From positions 1-64,000 of the forward strand of contig NZ_QWKY01000001.1 of assembly GCF_003574035.1 (NCBI RefSeq): a stretch of DNA of 64,000 nucleotides, in the 5' to 3' direction. Below, in pieces: positions 54,168 to 62,350 of the stretch. The DNA is from Meiothermus hypogaeus. Its GTDB lineage: Bacteria > Deinococcota > Deinococci > Deinococcales > Thermaceae. How positions within the stretch are numbered: position 1 is the first letter of the stretch; each line of letters opens with the position of its first letter. The notes under the pieces were generated by a model that was given only the letters and a program-made list of their open reading frames with translations, was not told the DNA's origin and made no database searches. The translations under genes were made by a program, and so were the position numbers.

Positions 54168-55382
54168 TCAGCTTTCAATCCTAGTCACTGCTTCGAGAAG
54201 CGCTTTATCGTGCAAACGTTGGATACGGAGGCGGGCAATGGCGTCGCGGCCTAGTTCGCTTTGCAAGCGGGCCGGAGTGGTGCGGTAGGAGCGAGCCATT
54301 TCGTTCAGAAACTCTTCAAACTCCTCCTGACTCAGTTCCGTTTTGAGCTCTTCGGCCAGGGCCTCAACAGCCAGTGAGCGGCGCAAGCGCTTGGTAGCAC
54401 TTTCGCTAAGGTTTTGCTTGAACTCCTCGAGCTTGCCGTCTTTCTCGAGCTGGGCAATATAATCCCTCAGTTCAAGTCTTTGCTCTTCGAGGTCGTCGGC
54501 CAGGCTTTGCAGCAGGCTCTGCTCCTCGCGGGCCTGCATGGTAGGCGGAATCTCGGCTTCGATGGCCTCAGCAAGCTTATCCAGCAACTGATTGGCCTTG
54601 GCGTTGCGGGCCTCGCGTTCAAACTGGGCTTTGAGGCTCTCCCGAACTTTATTGGTGAGGGATTCCAGGTTGTCTTCACCCACCGTTTTAGCAAATTCGT
54701 CATCCAGCGCAGGCAGTTGCAAGGTTTTGACTTCAAGAATTTTGGTCTTGACCTCGCGCACAATGGTTTCACCATCTTTGACCGGTACCACCACCTCGTC
54801 GCCAGCTTTCCTGCCAAGCAGGGCCTCGCGAACGTGGGGCTGGGCGTTCTCCATCACCACCGGGAAGCGCCCCCCATCATCGGTCTCGATGAAGACGTGA
54901 TCATTTTCCTGGGCTTCCCGATCTACCGCCACCATTTCGCCATAGCGACTGCGCAAATCGTCCAGGGCACGGTTCACCACTTCATCGGTTACCTCGGGCG
55001 TTTCGACCTCGAGCTTGAAGGTTTGCCAGTCAGGCAGCTTGACTTCGGGGTAGTTCTCGACTTCAACGGTATACACAAAAGGCTGCCCAAAAGTCAGGTT
55101 CTCTTCGAGTACCCTGGCCCCCACCGGTAGCAGCGATAGCTCCTGCGCAGCCTTGGGAAAGGTCTCATCGCGCAGGGCTTCCTTTACCTCTTCAAGTAGC
55201 GACTCTTTGCCGATTTTGGCCTCAATCACCTTACCTGGGGCCTTGCCAGCACGAAAGCCCGGCACCTTGACCCGCCCGGCATAGTGGTTCAGCACCGATT
55301 GATAGGTTTGCTCGACCTGGCTGGCCGGAACCTCTACCTTTATTTTGACCCTGTAGCCTTCGCGTTCCAAAATTTCTGCCAC
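54168..55382 (-). CDS. tig: Trigger factor, ribosome-associated chaperone
   Basis: A 404-residue protein with an N-terminal ribosome-binding domain containing the GFRAGKAPG signature (the FRxGxxP motif that contacts the ribosome). A peptidyl-prolyl isomerase domain (about 150-235) and a long helical C-terminal chaperone region follow. I chose GTG at 55382 (VAEILEREGYRVKIKVEV), which sits 5 bp after TTGAGGTG and resembles the Thermus N-terminus; a TTG at 55394 would add four residues. Gene order tig-clpP-clpX is conserved widely. Confidence 0.93.
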   Translation of the reverse strand: MAEILEREGYRVKIKVEVPASQVEQTYQSVLNHYAGRVKVPGFRAGKAPGKVIEAKIGKESLLEEVKEALRDETFPKAAQELSLLPVGARVLEENLTFGQPFVYTVEVENYPEVKLPDWQTFKLEVETPEVTDEVVNRALDDLRSRYGEMVAVDREAQENDHVFIETDDGGRFPVVMENAQPHVREALLGRKAGDEVVVPVKDGETIVREVKTKILEVKTLQLPALDDEFAKTVGEDNLESLTNKVRESLKAQFEREARNAKANQLLDKLAEAIEAEIPPTMQAREEQSLLQSLADDLEEQRLELRDYIAQLEKDGKLEEFKQNLSESATKRLRRSLAVEALAEELKTELSQEEFEEFLNEMARSYRTTPARLQSELGRDAIARLRIQRLHDKALLEAVTRIES

Positions 55383-55582
55383 AACACACCTCAAGTTCGA
55401 CCCCTGGGGTCGCCAAGTGCTTAGTTTACAACCATAAGGCAGGATTTAGGTACACCCAAGCAGAAAAACAAAAGTTGCTTGCCACCCCTGTAAGCAGGGC
55501 ATAGACCTGAAGGTCGTCAGAGATTCTATGCTAAAGAGGCGAACCCTACGCCCCAATGCTTTCTTTCAATAGACGGGACAAC

Positions 55583-55612
55583 TGACCCTACATACCCCCT
55601 ATAGGTATGTAG
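55583..55612 (+). promoter_or_regulatory. Promoter with CsoR/CstR-type operator upstream of the SQR-like gene
   Basis: CTACATACC (55588-55596) and GGTATGTAG (55604-55612) are perfect 9-bp inverted repeats around CCCTATA. This resembles operators of CsoR/CstR-family regulators (TACCCCC...GGTA type). A predicted -35 CTGACC (55583-55588) and -10 TATGTA (55606-55611), 17 bp apart, overlap the palindrome, so binding would block transcription. No CsoR-family gene is in the window. Confidence 0.6.
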
Positions 55613-55637
55613 TAACTTGTGAAACAAGGAGCAAGCC

Positions 55638-56846
55638 ATGAAAACCATTCTGGTAATCGGCGGAAACTTCGGCGGAATGACCAGTGCTTTCGAGCTCAAG
55701 CGCAAGCTGGGTAAAGAAGCACGAATTGTAGTGGTCTCGAGGCAAAAAGAGTTTGTTTACGTCCCCTCTCTCATCTGGGTGCCCTTTGGTCGCCGCAAGG
55801 TCTCGGACATTACCTTTGATGCAGAGAGCACCTTCCGGCGTGGGGGCATCGAGTTTATCCTTGGCGAAGCCTCCCAGATCAAACCTGCGGAAAATAAGGT
55901 GGCACTGGCCGACGGCACCGTTCTGGATTATGACTTCCTGGTCATCGCCACCGGCGCCAGGCTGGCCTGGGATGCCGTGCCGGGACTGGGGCCCAAAGGC
56001 TATTCGCACTCCATCTTCACCCCGCCAGATGCCGAAAAGACTTATGAGGCCTACAAAAAATTCCTGGAAAACCCAGGCCCGGTGGTGATCGGCGCAGTTC
56101 CGGGCGCTAGCTGCATGGGGGCTGGCTACGAATACCTCTTCAACTTCGACCACCAGGTTCGTAAAGCCGGCAAACGTAACCAGGTTAGCATTACCTGGGT
56201 CACGCCCGAACCCAAGCTCGGCCATTTTGGCATTGGCGGTATGTCCGGCGGTGAGGCCATGCTCAAGATGTTCCTGAAGATGCAAGGCATTGACTACCGG
56301 GCCAATGCGGCCATTACAGAAGTACGCCCCGATGGCGTGGTGCTCTCCACCGGAGAAGTGCTGCCTTCCAAGTTCACCATGCTGGTACCCCCCTTCGAAG
56401 GGGTGGAGGTGATGCAAAAAACCCCAGAACTGGTGGATTCCAAAGGCTTTGTGGAAGTCTCCGACGGCTACCAGAGTACCCACTATCCCAATGTCTTTGC
56501 GGTAGGGCTGGCCGCCAAGGTGCCCAACCCCTTCAAGGGTGATGTGGCCTTTGGTGTGCCCAAAACCGGCTTCCCCACCGACGAAATGGCCAAGACTGCT
56601 GCCCACAACATCCGCGAAGTCCTGCACGGCAACCTCAACAACCTGCACTGCAAATCCTTTGGCAGCATGCCGGCAGTGTGCGTGATGGACGCGGGCAACA
56701 AAGAGGTCATCATCCTGGGCAACCACCTCTACCCGCCCCGCCAGTTCCAGGTCATGCTGCCCAATGTGCTGGGCGACTTCAACAAGGTGCTGGTGGAAAA
56801 AATGTTGTTGCTCAAGTATCGCAACGGCTGGTCGTTCCTGCCGTAA
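55638..56846 (+). CDS. FAD-dependent sulfide:quinone oxidoreductase-like protein
   Basis: A 402-residue flavoprotein. Its FAD-binding motif is ILVIGGNFGGMTSAFELKRKL at the N-terminus, ATGARLAWDAVPGLG is the second FAD contact, and VFAVGLAAKVPNPF contains the flavin-tail region. Cys159 (in PGASCMGAGYEY) and Cys348 (in PAVCVMD) stand about where the redox cysteines of sulfide:quinone oxidoreductases are; Cys338 is nearby. Such enzymes oxidise sulfide and reduce quinone. The CsoR/CstR-type operator supports a role in sulfide or persulfide removal. A related flavocytochrome role cannot be excluded. Confidence 0.8.
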   Translation: MKTILVIGGNFGGMTSAFELKRKLGKEARIVVVSRQKEFVYVPSLIWVPFGRRKVSDITFDAESTFRRGGIEFILGEASQIKPAENKVALADGTVLDYDFLVIATGARLAWDAVPGLGPKGYSHSIFTPPDAEKTYEAYKKFLENPGPVVIGAVPGASCMGAGYEYLFNFDHQVRKAGKRNQVSITWVTPEPKLGHFGIGGMSGGEAMLKMFLKMQGIDYRANAAITEVRPDGVVLSTGEVLPSKFTMLVPPFEGVEVMQKTPELVDSKGFVEVSDGYQSTHYPNVFAVGLAAKVPNPFKGDVAFGVPKTGFPTDEMAKTAAHNIREVLHGNLNNLHCKSFGSMPAVCVMDAGNKEVIILGNHLYPPRQFQVMLPNVLGDFNKVLVEKMLLLKYRNGWSFLP

Positions 56847-56860
56847 CTGCCTCTCCTACC

Positions 56861-56891
56861 AACCCCTCTCCCGATGCGAGAGGGGTTTATC
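56861..56891 (+). terminator. Rho-independent terminator after the SQR-like gene
   Basis: AACCCCTCTC (56861-56870) pairs with GAGAGGGGTT (56878-56887) around CCGATGC, followed by a T-rich tail (TATCTTTT). Confidence 0.75.
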
Positions 56892-57054
56892 TTTTCCCGT
56901 ACAGCTATTCACGCCTGAACGCGGTTCCCACGGTTATTTGGTACAGCAGGGCTTGCTGTTCCAGGTAGATTACGCTTCACCATGTCTAGGAAATACCCTG
57001 CCAGGACAGGTAAGCTTTTTTTGTGATCAGGTAACAAAGAATTTGGGCGCACTA
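56892..57054. other. Gene-free stretch between terminator and repeat D
   Basis: 163 bp in which no coding frame, RNA gene or clear operator was seen. Beyond repeat D, 57329-57434 is likewise empty. Confidence 0.5.
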
Positions 57055-57328
57055 ATACCAGATTTGGTTAGTTCGTCACCGTTTGGTGACGAACTAACCC
57101 GACCGAAGTTATCCGCGTAGCGGAGGGCGATACCGCCCCTTGGAAGTTATCCGCGTAGCGGAGGGCGATACCGCCCCTTGGAAGGGAGACGCTTTCTTCG
57201 CCGACCGACAGTGAAGGGCCATCGGCCCCCGGCTAGCGCCGGTACTCAAGGGAGGGGTGTGCTCTAGGATTCAAAAAGACAGCCTCTAGTGTTTTTGGTT
57301 TTGTAAACTGTCTTTTTGAATCCGGTAT
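57055..57328 (+). repeat. Composite hairpin repeat, copy D (with internal duplication)
   Basis: About 274 bp, the longest copy. It starts ATACCAGATTT and ends GAATCCGGTAT. The module beginning GAAGTTATCCGCG and ending in CCGCCCCTTG is present twice in tandem. An extra stretch with the palindromic GGCCATCGGCCC-type sequence (about 57214-57252) is inserted before the last hairpin. The 16-bp stem GGATTCAAAAAGACAG/CTGTCTTTTTGAATCC is perfect here. Confidence 0.8.
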
Positions 57329-57434
57329 AAAGTCCGCCCCGATGAGGCGCAGATCGCAATTTTTGGGCAATCGACGCGCTGCAAAACAAGTTGCCAGTGC
57401 ACTGAGAAAGCAAGCTCAAAATAAGTGCAGAAAA

Positions 57435-57459
57435 GCAAGAATCCCGGGAGTTTCCCGGG
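57435..57459 (-). terminator. Terminator of the tRNA-His/tRNA-Leu transcript
   Basis: On the minus strand CCCGGGA, AAC, TCCCGGG forms a 7-bp stem (57459-57443), followed by ATTCTTGCTTTTC. Confidence 0.6.
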
Positions 57460-57465
57460 GTTCGC

Positions 57466-57550
57466 TGGTGCGCGGAGGGGGACTTGAACCCCCACACCTT
57501 GCGGCACAAGATCCTAAGTCTTGCGTGTCTACCAATTCCACCATCCGCGC
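57466..57550 (-). tRNA. tRNA-Leu, anticodon UAG
   Basis: The acceptor stem GCGCGGA pairs with TCCGCGC. The anticodon stem CAAGA/TCTTG holds the loop CTTAGGA (anticodon UAG). There is a long variable arm as expected for Leu, a T arm GGGGG-TTCAAGT-CCCCC, and the 3' CCA is encoded after discriminator A. It is the second tRNA of the minus-strand pair. Confidence 0.95.
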
Positions 57551-57622
57551 AGGAAGGATAGGGTTTAGAGGTCAGGGGTTGAGTTTGCTGCTTGCTTGTG
57601 CCCTGACCTCTGCGCCCTTATT

Positions 57623-57700
57623 TGGGGTGAGCGATGGGACTTGAACCCACGACCCCCGGTTCCACAGACCGGTGCTCTAACCGGCTGAGCTACGCTCACC
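57623..57700 (-). tRNA. tRNA-His, anticodon GUG
   Basis: The acceptor GTGAGCG pairs with CGCTCAC. An extra G at the -1 position opposite discriminator C, the identity mark of tRNA-His, is encoded in the DNA. The anticodon stem CCGGT/ACCGG holds loop CTGTGGA (GUG), and CCA is encoded. It lies 72 bp upstream of tRNA-Leu and is probably co-transcribed with it. Confidence 0.95.
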
Positions 57701-57805
57701 GCGCCGCAACAGCAAAGGGTATTGTAGACGTCGTGCTGTAATGCGTCAAGAAGGGCAAGCTTGATTCCTTTGGCTCAAAAAGGTCTGGAATTAGGGGCTC
57801 TGACA

Positions 57806-57834
57806 TTGACGCTCTTCAGGACACATCCTATACT
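57806..57834 (+). promoter_or_regulatory. Promoter of the TetR-family gene
   Basis: TTGACG (57806-57811) and TATACT (57829-57834) with a 17-bp spacer. The expected start near 57841 lies directly before the palindrome at 57849. Confidence 0.7.
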
Positions 57835-57848
57835 CTGCCCCAAGGTGC

Positions 57849-57862
57849 CGAACAATCGTTCG
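57849..57862. promoter_or_regulatory. PaaR-type TetR operator
   Basis: CGAACAATCGTTCG matches 13 of 14 positions of CNAACGNNCGTTNG, the consensus I recall for Thermus PaaR. It is just downstream of the predicted transcription start, 24 bp before the ATG, fitting autorepression. Confidence 0.55.
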
Positions 57863-57886
57863 TTTGAAGAAGAAAAGCTGGAGAAG

Positions 57887-58450
57887 ATGAGCCGCCGCGA
57901 TGAAATCCTGGACGCGGCCGGGGAACTATTTAGCCGTCGGGGTTTTCATGCTACCTCCATGCGCGATCTGGCCCGAGCAGTTAATCTGCAAGGGGGCAGT
58001 CTCTACGCTCATATCGATTCCAAAGAAGAATTGCTATTTGAGCTGGTGAACAGGGCAGCAGATGAGTTTTTATACAATGCCGAGGCAATTCCGGCCCACA
58101 TATCACCCAAAGAGCGGCTCGAGCGCCTTATCCGGGGGCACCTGGAGGTAATTGTGCGTGAGCTGGACTATGCAACGGTCTTTTTTCATGAGTGGAAGTT
58201 CCTCAACCCCGAGTTGCAAAGCCGAATAAAGGCCCGCCGGGACGACTACGAGACGCACTTCCGCAAGACCATCGAGGCCGGGGTCAAAGAAGGTCAGTTT
58301 CAGGTAGAGGATGTGCGGCTGGCGACTCTGTTTGTCCTGTCGGCTTTGAACTGGACCTATCACTGGTACCGACCCCACGGCAAGCTGACCCTCGAGTCCC
58401 TTTCGAAGCACTACTGCACACTGGTTTTCAAGACCTTAGGGGCGTGTTAG
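57887..58450 (+). CDS. TetR/AcrR-family transcriptional regulator
   Basis: A 187-residue regulator. The N-terminal helix-turn-helix covers RRDEILDAAGELFSRRGFHATSMRDLARAVNLQGGSLYAHIDSKEELL. The C-terminal ligand domain (about 60-187) resembles fatty-acid/phenylacetate-type TetR proteins (TYHWYRPHGKLTLESLSKHY). I chose the ATG at 57887 because the promoter and operator lie directly upstream; longer frames would run through them. It is probably an acyl-CoA-responsive repressor like PaaR or FadR of Thermus; targets other than itself are not in the window. Confidence 0.85.
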   Translation: MSRRDEILDAAGELFSRRGFHATSMRDLARAVNLQGGSLYAHIDSKEELLFELVNRAADEFLYNAEAIPAHISPKERLERLIRGHLEVIVRELDYATVFFHEWKFLNPELQSRIKARRDDYETHFRKTIEAGVKEGQFQVEDVRLATLFVLSALNWTYHWYRPHGKLTLESLSKHYCTLVFKTLGAC

Positions 58451-58566
58451 CCAGAGGCCCCAACCGGCATCGGTTCTGCTCGCACTTTGCCTTTCCTCTG
58501 GCGGACACCCTGGCACCCGAGTATGAAGCAGGGCCGACGGGGTATCCGGTACAATCCGGATAAGAC

Positions 58567-59253
58567 ATGCCTTATCTCCATCAACCTGGTTTTTTAGAGC
58601 GTCTGAGCGAACACGAGCGGCAGCGGCTGGGGCAGATTTGCCCACCGCGGGTCATTCAGCCAGGCGAGCTGCTGCACCGTGAGGGGGACACCTGCCAGAG
58701 CCTGCTCATCCTGATTGAAGGTCAGGTAAAGCTCTCGAGGGTCGCCGGTGTGGGCCAGGAACGCATTGTGTACGTGGCGGGAAACGGGGATCTGCTGGGT
58801 ATCAACTTTTTGGATCAGGATGCAATTCACTCGACCACCGCCGTTTGTTTGAGCCGGGTCATGGTCTGTCCAGTAGAAAAAAGCCAGATGGAGCGGGTTT
58901 CTCGCGAGTTGCCCAATGTTCCCCTGCGGCTAGCCCAGGTGCTGGCAGAACGGGTAGGTCAGCTCGAGGCCCAGCTCGAGGTCTCGTCGGCACCTGCTGC
59001 TTTTCGTCTGGGCCGGACATTTGCCTGGCTAGCCCAGCGCTTCAGCATGCCCGATTTTTCGCCCTGGCGCGATCTGCCCATGGAACTGAAGCAAGAAGAC
59101 CTAGCAGCCATGTGCGGCATCACCCGGGTAACGGTAACCCACACCCTGGGCGAGCTGCGCAACCTGGGGCTTGTCAAAGGAACCCGTGGGCGCTACCAGG
59201 TCAACCTGAAAGCCCTCGAGGCCTGGCTCGAGGGCTTTGCCGATGGTGTCTAG
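58567..59253 (+). CDS. Crp/Fnr-family transcriptional regulator
   Basis: A 228-residue protein. The cNMP-binding-type beta barrel covers about 12-120 (IQPGELLHREGDTCQSLLILIEGQVKLSR). A long dimer helix (about 125-155) and a C-terminal winged helix (LKQEDLAAMCGITRVTVTHTLGELRNLGLVKGTRGRYQVN) follow. The residues that hold cAMP in E. coli Crp are not clearly conserved, and there is no iron-sulfur cysteine cluster, so the signal is unknown. A -10 box TACAAT lies at 58550-58555, 11 bp before the ATG. Confidence 0.9.
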   Translation: MPYLHQPGFLERLSEHERQRLGQICPPRVIQPGELLHREGDTCQSLLILIEGQVKLSRVAGVGQERIVYVAGNGDLLGINFLDQDAIHSTTAVCLSRVMVCPVEKSQMERVSRELPNVPLRLAQVLAERVGQLEAQLEVSSAPAAFRLGRTFAWLAQRFSMPDFSPWRDLPMELKQEDLAAMCGITRVTVTHTLGELRNLGLVKGTRGRYQVNLKALEAWLEGFADGV

Positions 59254-59256
59254 TAG

Positions 59257-59381
59257 GGGATTCAAATGGACAGCTTAGAGAGCCAAAACCCTGGAGGTTC
59301 TCTTTTTGAATCCCAGAGCATACCCCTCTTTGTCGGTCGGCAAACGGCCTGATTCGTTGCTGTGTGGTAACGAATCAGGCC
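59257..59381 (-). repeat. Composite hairpin repeat, copy E (divergent, shortened)
   Basis: Starts with GGATTCAAATGGACAG, with the partner TTTTTGAATCC, and keeps the CGGTCGGC stretch. It ends in the hairpin GGCCTGATTCGTT/AACGAATCAGGCC (13 bp) in place of the usual GTTAGTTCGTCACC hairpin. It differs in sequence but not in fold. It follows the Crp-family gene and may terminate its mRNA. Confidence 0.6.
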
Positions 59382-59457
59382 AATCCGCTTAAGAATTGTC
59401 TCGAGCCAATGCCACTCAACCGGGCCGACGCTCAGGCCGGGCGCTGCTCCCCCAAGC

Positions 59458-59958
59458 CTACCGCCCTATGAAAATCACCGCCTGGCTTAGGTCGGAGAGG
59501 CGCGGTTTGCAGGTGTCCTCGACCGGGATGAAGGAGAGGGCCACTGGCTGGTCGCCCATTCGCAACACCCGCACCTCGTAAACCGCACGGGCGCATTCGG
59601 GCATGTTCGGCGGGAAGCCCTTGACCTCGAGGATCATGCGGCTGCCCTCGAACCGGAAGGTGCCGCTGGGGAAGGGAGCGGTGGGCGTGCGGGTGCCCTC
59701 GGGGGTCACGCCCAGTGCGAAGCTGCCGTCAGGGTTGTAGCGGATGTAGCCCATCCCGCCCTGCGGGGCGAACGCCGGGTTGTTCTGGTATTGCTTCCAG
59801 ACCCCCACGATATCGGCAGGACTGGTGGCCAGCACCACGCAGGGCACGTTCTTGCCCGCTTCGCAGGCCACCAGTGGTGGCCGGGGGGGCTGGGCCTGCG
59901 GGGGCTGGGCGGCCACGATGCCGAGGAGAACTAGGGTGGTGAGTGCGAGCTTTTTCAT
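59458..59958 (-). CDS. Secreted protein of unknown function
   Basis: A 166-residue protein with signal peptide MKKLALTTLVLLGIVAAQ, a Pro/Gln-rich stretch (PPQAQPPRPP) and a domain with four cysteines (ACEAGKNVPCVV, PECARAV, EDTCKPRL). Its middle, GVWKQYQNNPAFAPQGGMGYIRYNPDGSFALG, suggests a lipocalin-like beta barrel. The ATG at 59958 is preceded by GGGAGG. It is divergent from the STAND-type regulator gene across 103 bp containing GTAC palindromes. The function is unknown. Confidence 0.75.
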   Translation of the reverse strand: MKKLALTTLVLLGIVAAQPPQAQPPRPPLVACEAGKNVPCVVLATSPADIVGVWKQYQNNPAFAPQGGMGYIRYNPDGSFALGVTPEGTRTPTAPFPSGTFRFEGSRMILEVKGFPPNMPECARAVYEVRVLRMGDQPVALSFIPVEDTCKPRLSDLSQAVIFIGR

Positions 59959-60028
59959 CTTTATACCTCCCGCCCTTTTTGGGGACACTTTCATTGAACA
60001 AAGGGCGTCCCAGCCGCGCAATAGTATT

Positions 60029-60057
60029 TTCGTACCGCACGTCGTACCATGTACGAA
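60029..60057. promoter_or_regulatory. GTAC palindromes in the divergent promoter of the STAND-type gene
   Basis: TTCGTAC (60029-60035) and GTACGAA (60051-60057) form an outer inverted repeat; TCGTAC-CAT-GTACGA (60042-60056) forms an inner one. They end just before the ATG at 60062, fitting autoregulation. A related arrangement occurs downstream of the gene at 62351-62390. Confidence 0.5.
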
Positions 60058-60061
60058 GGGT

Positions 60062-62332
60062 ATGCAAACCGCGACCTTTTTCGGGGGCTGGGTGCGCGAG
60101 CGCCGCAGGGAACTCCAGCTCACCCAAAAGAAGCTGGCGCGGCTCTTGGGCTGCGCCCCGGTCACGGTGCAGAAGATTGAGGAGGGCCGCCGCCGCCCCT
60201 CGCCCCTGCTGGCCGAGGGGCTGGCTAAGCACCTCGAGATCGAGCCGCAAGACCTAGGACGCTTCTTGCGGCTGGCCCGGGCCGAGCCCCCGGTGCCTAG
60301 GGCGCTACCAGGACGAACCCTCACGCCCGCTTCCAGCCTACCCGTCGCGGCCACGGCGCTCCTGGGGCGGGAGGAAGAACTGGCCCTGATCAAGCAGAAA
60401 CTCCTCGCCGCCCAACCGCGCCTGCTCACCCTCACCGGGCCGCCGGGGGTAGGCAAGACCCGGCTGGCCTTGCAACTGGGCCACGAGCTAAAAGAGGCAT
60501 TCGCCGACGGGGTGCGCTTTGTACCGCTGGCCCCGCTGGAGCGTCCGGAGCTGGTGCTCCCCACCCTGGCCCGCAGCCTGGGGCTCTCGGAGGGCGGCTC
60601 GGGGCTCCCGGCCCGGCTGCAAAAGCACCTGGGCGATCGGCAAATCCTGCTGGTGCTGGACAATTTCGAGCACCTGTTGGAGGCGGTGGTGGGGCTCTCG
60701 GGGCTGCTCGAGGGCTGCCCCGGCCTGCGGGTTTTGGCCACCAGCCGCCAGGCCTTGCGGCTCTACGGTGAGCAGGAGTGGCCGCTCGAGCCGCTGGCGC
60801 TGCCAGGGCCGGGCAACCCCGCCGCGAATCCGGCGGTACGCCTGTTGGTCGAGCGGGTTCAGGCCTTCGACCCGGCGTTTACCCTGGACCCCCACAGCGC
60901 CTCCGCCGTCGCCGATATCGTGACCCATCTGGATGGCCTCCCGCTGGCCCTCGAACTGGCCGCCGGGCGGCTGCGCTACCTGAGCCCTGGCGAACTGGCC
61001 TCCCAGCTCCGGATGAAGCCTCTGGCCGCGCTGGGGAGTGGGCCGAGGGACTGGCCCCAGCGCCAACAGACCATGGCAGGGGCCATCGCCTGGAGCTACG
61101 AGCGGCTTGAGGCCCCTTTGCAGCGGGTCTTCCGGCACCTGGGGGTGTTCGTGGGCGGCTTTGACCTAGCTGCCGCTACCGAGGTCGCGGGGGCCAGCCA
61201 GGGCGACCTCGAGGCCCTGCTGGATGCCTACCTGATCCGCCGCGAGGGGGGCCGCTTCTACCTGCTCGAGATCCTCCGCACCTACGCCCTCGAGCAGCTC
61301 TCCGCCGAGGAACTGGAAGCCGCCCGCGCGGCTCACTTTCAGCACTACTTGGCCCGGCTCGAGGCCCACCCTGTGGAGGACATGGACTGGCTCGAGGCCG
61401 AGATGGGCAACCTACGGGCGGCGCTACAGCGGGTGCTGGAGCGCGGCGAAGCCCGACCGGCTCTGCGGATGTTGCGCCAGAGCTTTTGGTTCTTGGAGGT
61501 GCGGGGCTACCAGCGCGAGGGGCTCTCCTGGATGCGAGAGGCACTGGCCCTGCCCGGCGAGGTCGAGCCGGAGCTGCGCATCCACATGCTCAATCGCGCC
61601 GCCACGATGGCCTGGCAGGTGGGGGATTTCGAGACTGTAGACTCCTGGCTGGATATAGCCCTGGGCCTGAGCCGGGCGGAGCGGCTGACCCACTGGGAGG
61701 CCCATATATTGATGCACCGGGGGCGGGTGGAGATCGAGCGGGGGCACTATCATGCGGCGCTGCGGGTGCTGGAAGAGGCCCTCAGGGCCAGCCGCCGGGA
61801 GGGTAGTCCCAACTTGATCGCCAGCACGCTACTCCAACTGGCTTACGCCCAGCTATTGCTGGGCAACCTCGAGGCCGCTGGTGCGTTCACCCAGGCAGGG
61901 CTGGAGGTATGCCGCGAGGTCGGCAACTCCTTTTGGGAACCCCTACTCCTCGACATCAGGGCTCAGCTGGCGATGAAGCGGGGTGAACACGCGGCGGCCC
62001 GATCCGACCTGCTCCGAGCACTGTCCCTGAGCGAGCACTCGCTCCTGCTGACCCGAGTTCTGGTCTCGCTGGGCGAGGCACTGGGCGCTGACCCCGAGGC
62101 CGGGCACGAGCAGGTCTTGCAGGCCGCGCGGCTGTGGGGGGCGGTGGAGGCCGAGCGCGAGGCCAAGGGCCTACCCTTCTCGGTGCCTGACCAGGCCCGC
62201 CTGGCGAACTCGGTCAGGCAGGCCAAGACACGGGCCAGCGACCTCGAGTGGAACCTGGCCTGGGCCAGCGGGCGCTCACTGTCCCTGCGCGAGGCGCTGG
62301 AGTACGCCCGCTTGCTCGAGCGCGAGTACTAA
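60062..62332 (+). CDS. HTH / NB-ARC ATPase / TPR regulator (STAND class)
   Basis: A 756-residue protein. The N-terminal Xre-type helix-turn-helix covers about 12-65 (LTQKKLARLLGCAPVTVQKIEEGRRRPS). The NB-ARC-type ATPase (about 95-370) has P-loop GPPGVGKT at 126-133, Walker B ILLVLDNFEHLL, the ATSRQALRL sensor, and GLPLALELAAGRL in the winged-helix region. C-terminal TPR-like helical repeats (about 400-756) contain RGRVEIERGHYHAALRVLEEAL. STAND proteins switch from ADP-bound to ATP-bound oligomers on ligand binding. The target genes are unknown; the flanking GTAC palindromes are candidates for its binding sites. The start at 60062 gives the HTH. Confidence 0.85.
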   Translation: MQTATFFGGWVRERRRELQLTQKKLARLLGCAPVTVQKIEEGRRRPSPLLAEGLAKHLEIEPQDLGRFLRLARAEPPVPRALPGRTLTPASSLPVAATALLGREEELALIKQKLLAAQPRLLTLTGPPGVGKTRLALQLGHELKEAFADGVRFVPLAPLERPELVLPTLARSLGLSEGGSGLPARLQKHLGDRQILLVLDNFEHLLEAVVGLSGLLEGCPGLRVLATSRQALRLYGEQEWPLEPLALPGPGNPAANPAVRLLVERVQAFDPAFTLDPHSASAVADIVTHLDGLPLALELAAGRLRYLSPGELASQLRMKPLAALGSGPRDWPQRQQTMAGAIAWSYERLEAPLQRVFRHLGVFVGGFDLAAATEVAGASQGDLEALLDAYLIRREGGRFYLLEILRTYALEQLSAEELEAARAAHFQHYLARLEAHPVEDMDWLEAEMGNLRAALQRVLERGEARPALRMLRQSFWFLEVRGYQREGLSWMREALALPGEVEPELRIHMLNRAATMAWQVGDFETVDSWLDIALGLSRAERLTHWEAHILMHRGRVEIERGHYHAALRVLEEALRASRREGSPNLIASTLLQLAYAQLLLGNLEAAGAFTQAGLEVCREVGNSFWEPLLLDIRAQLAMKRGEHAAARSDLLRALSLSEHSLLLTRVLVSLGEALGADPEAGHEQVLQAARLWGAVEAEREAKGLPFSVPDQARLANSVRQAKTRASDLEWNLAWASGRSLSLREALEYARLLEREY

Positions 62333-62350
62333 GAGCGGCCTCCCACAAAC

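Noticed and set aside
55599-56726. A 375-residue open frame opposite the SQR-like gene
   Set aside because: It is antisense to a conserved flavoprotein and rich in Gly/His/Phe; a frame shadow.
53844-57328. Repeats C and D as a CRISPR array
   Set aside because: They are single dispersed copies of about 200-270 bp with internal hairpins, not short direct repeats with unique spacers, and no cas gene is present.
57342-57644. A 100-residue plus-strand frame
   Set aside because: It runs through the tRNA-Leu gene on the opposite strand and has no protein features.
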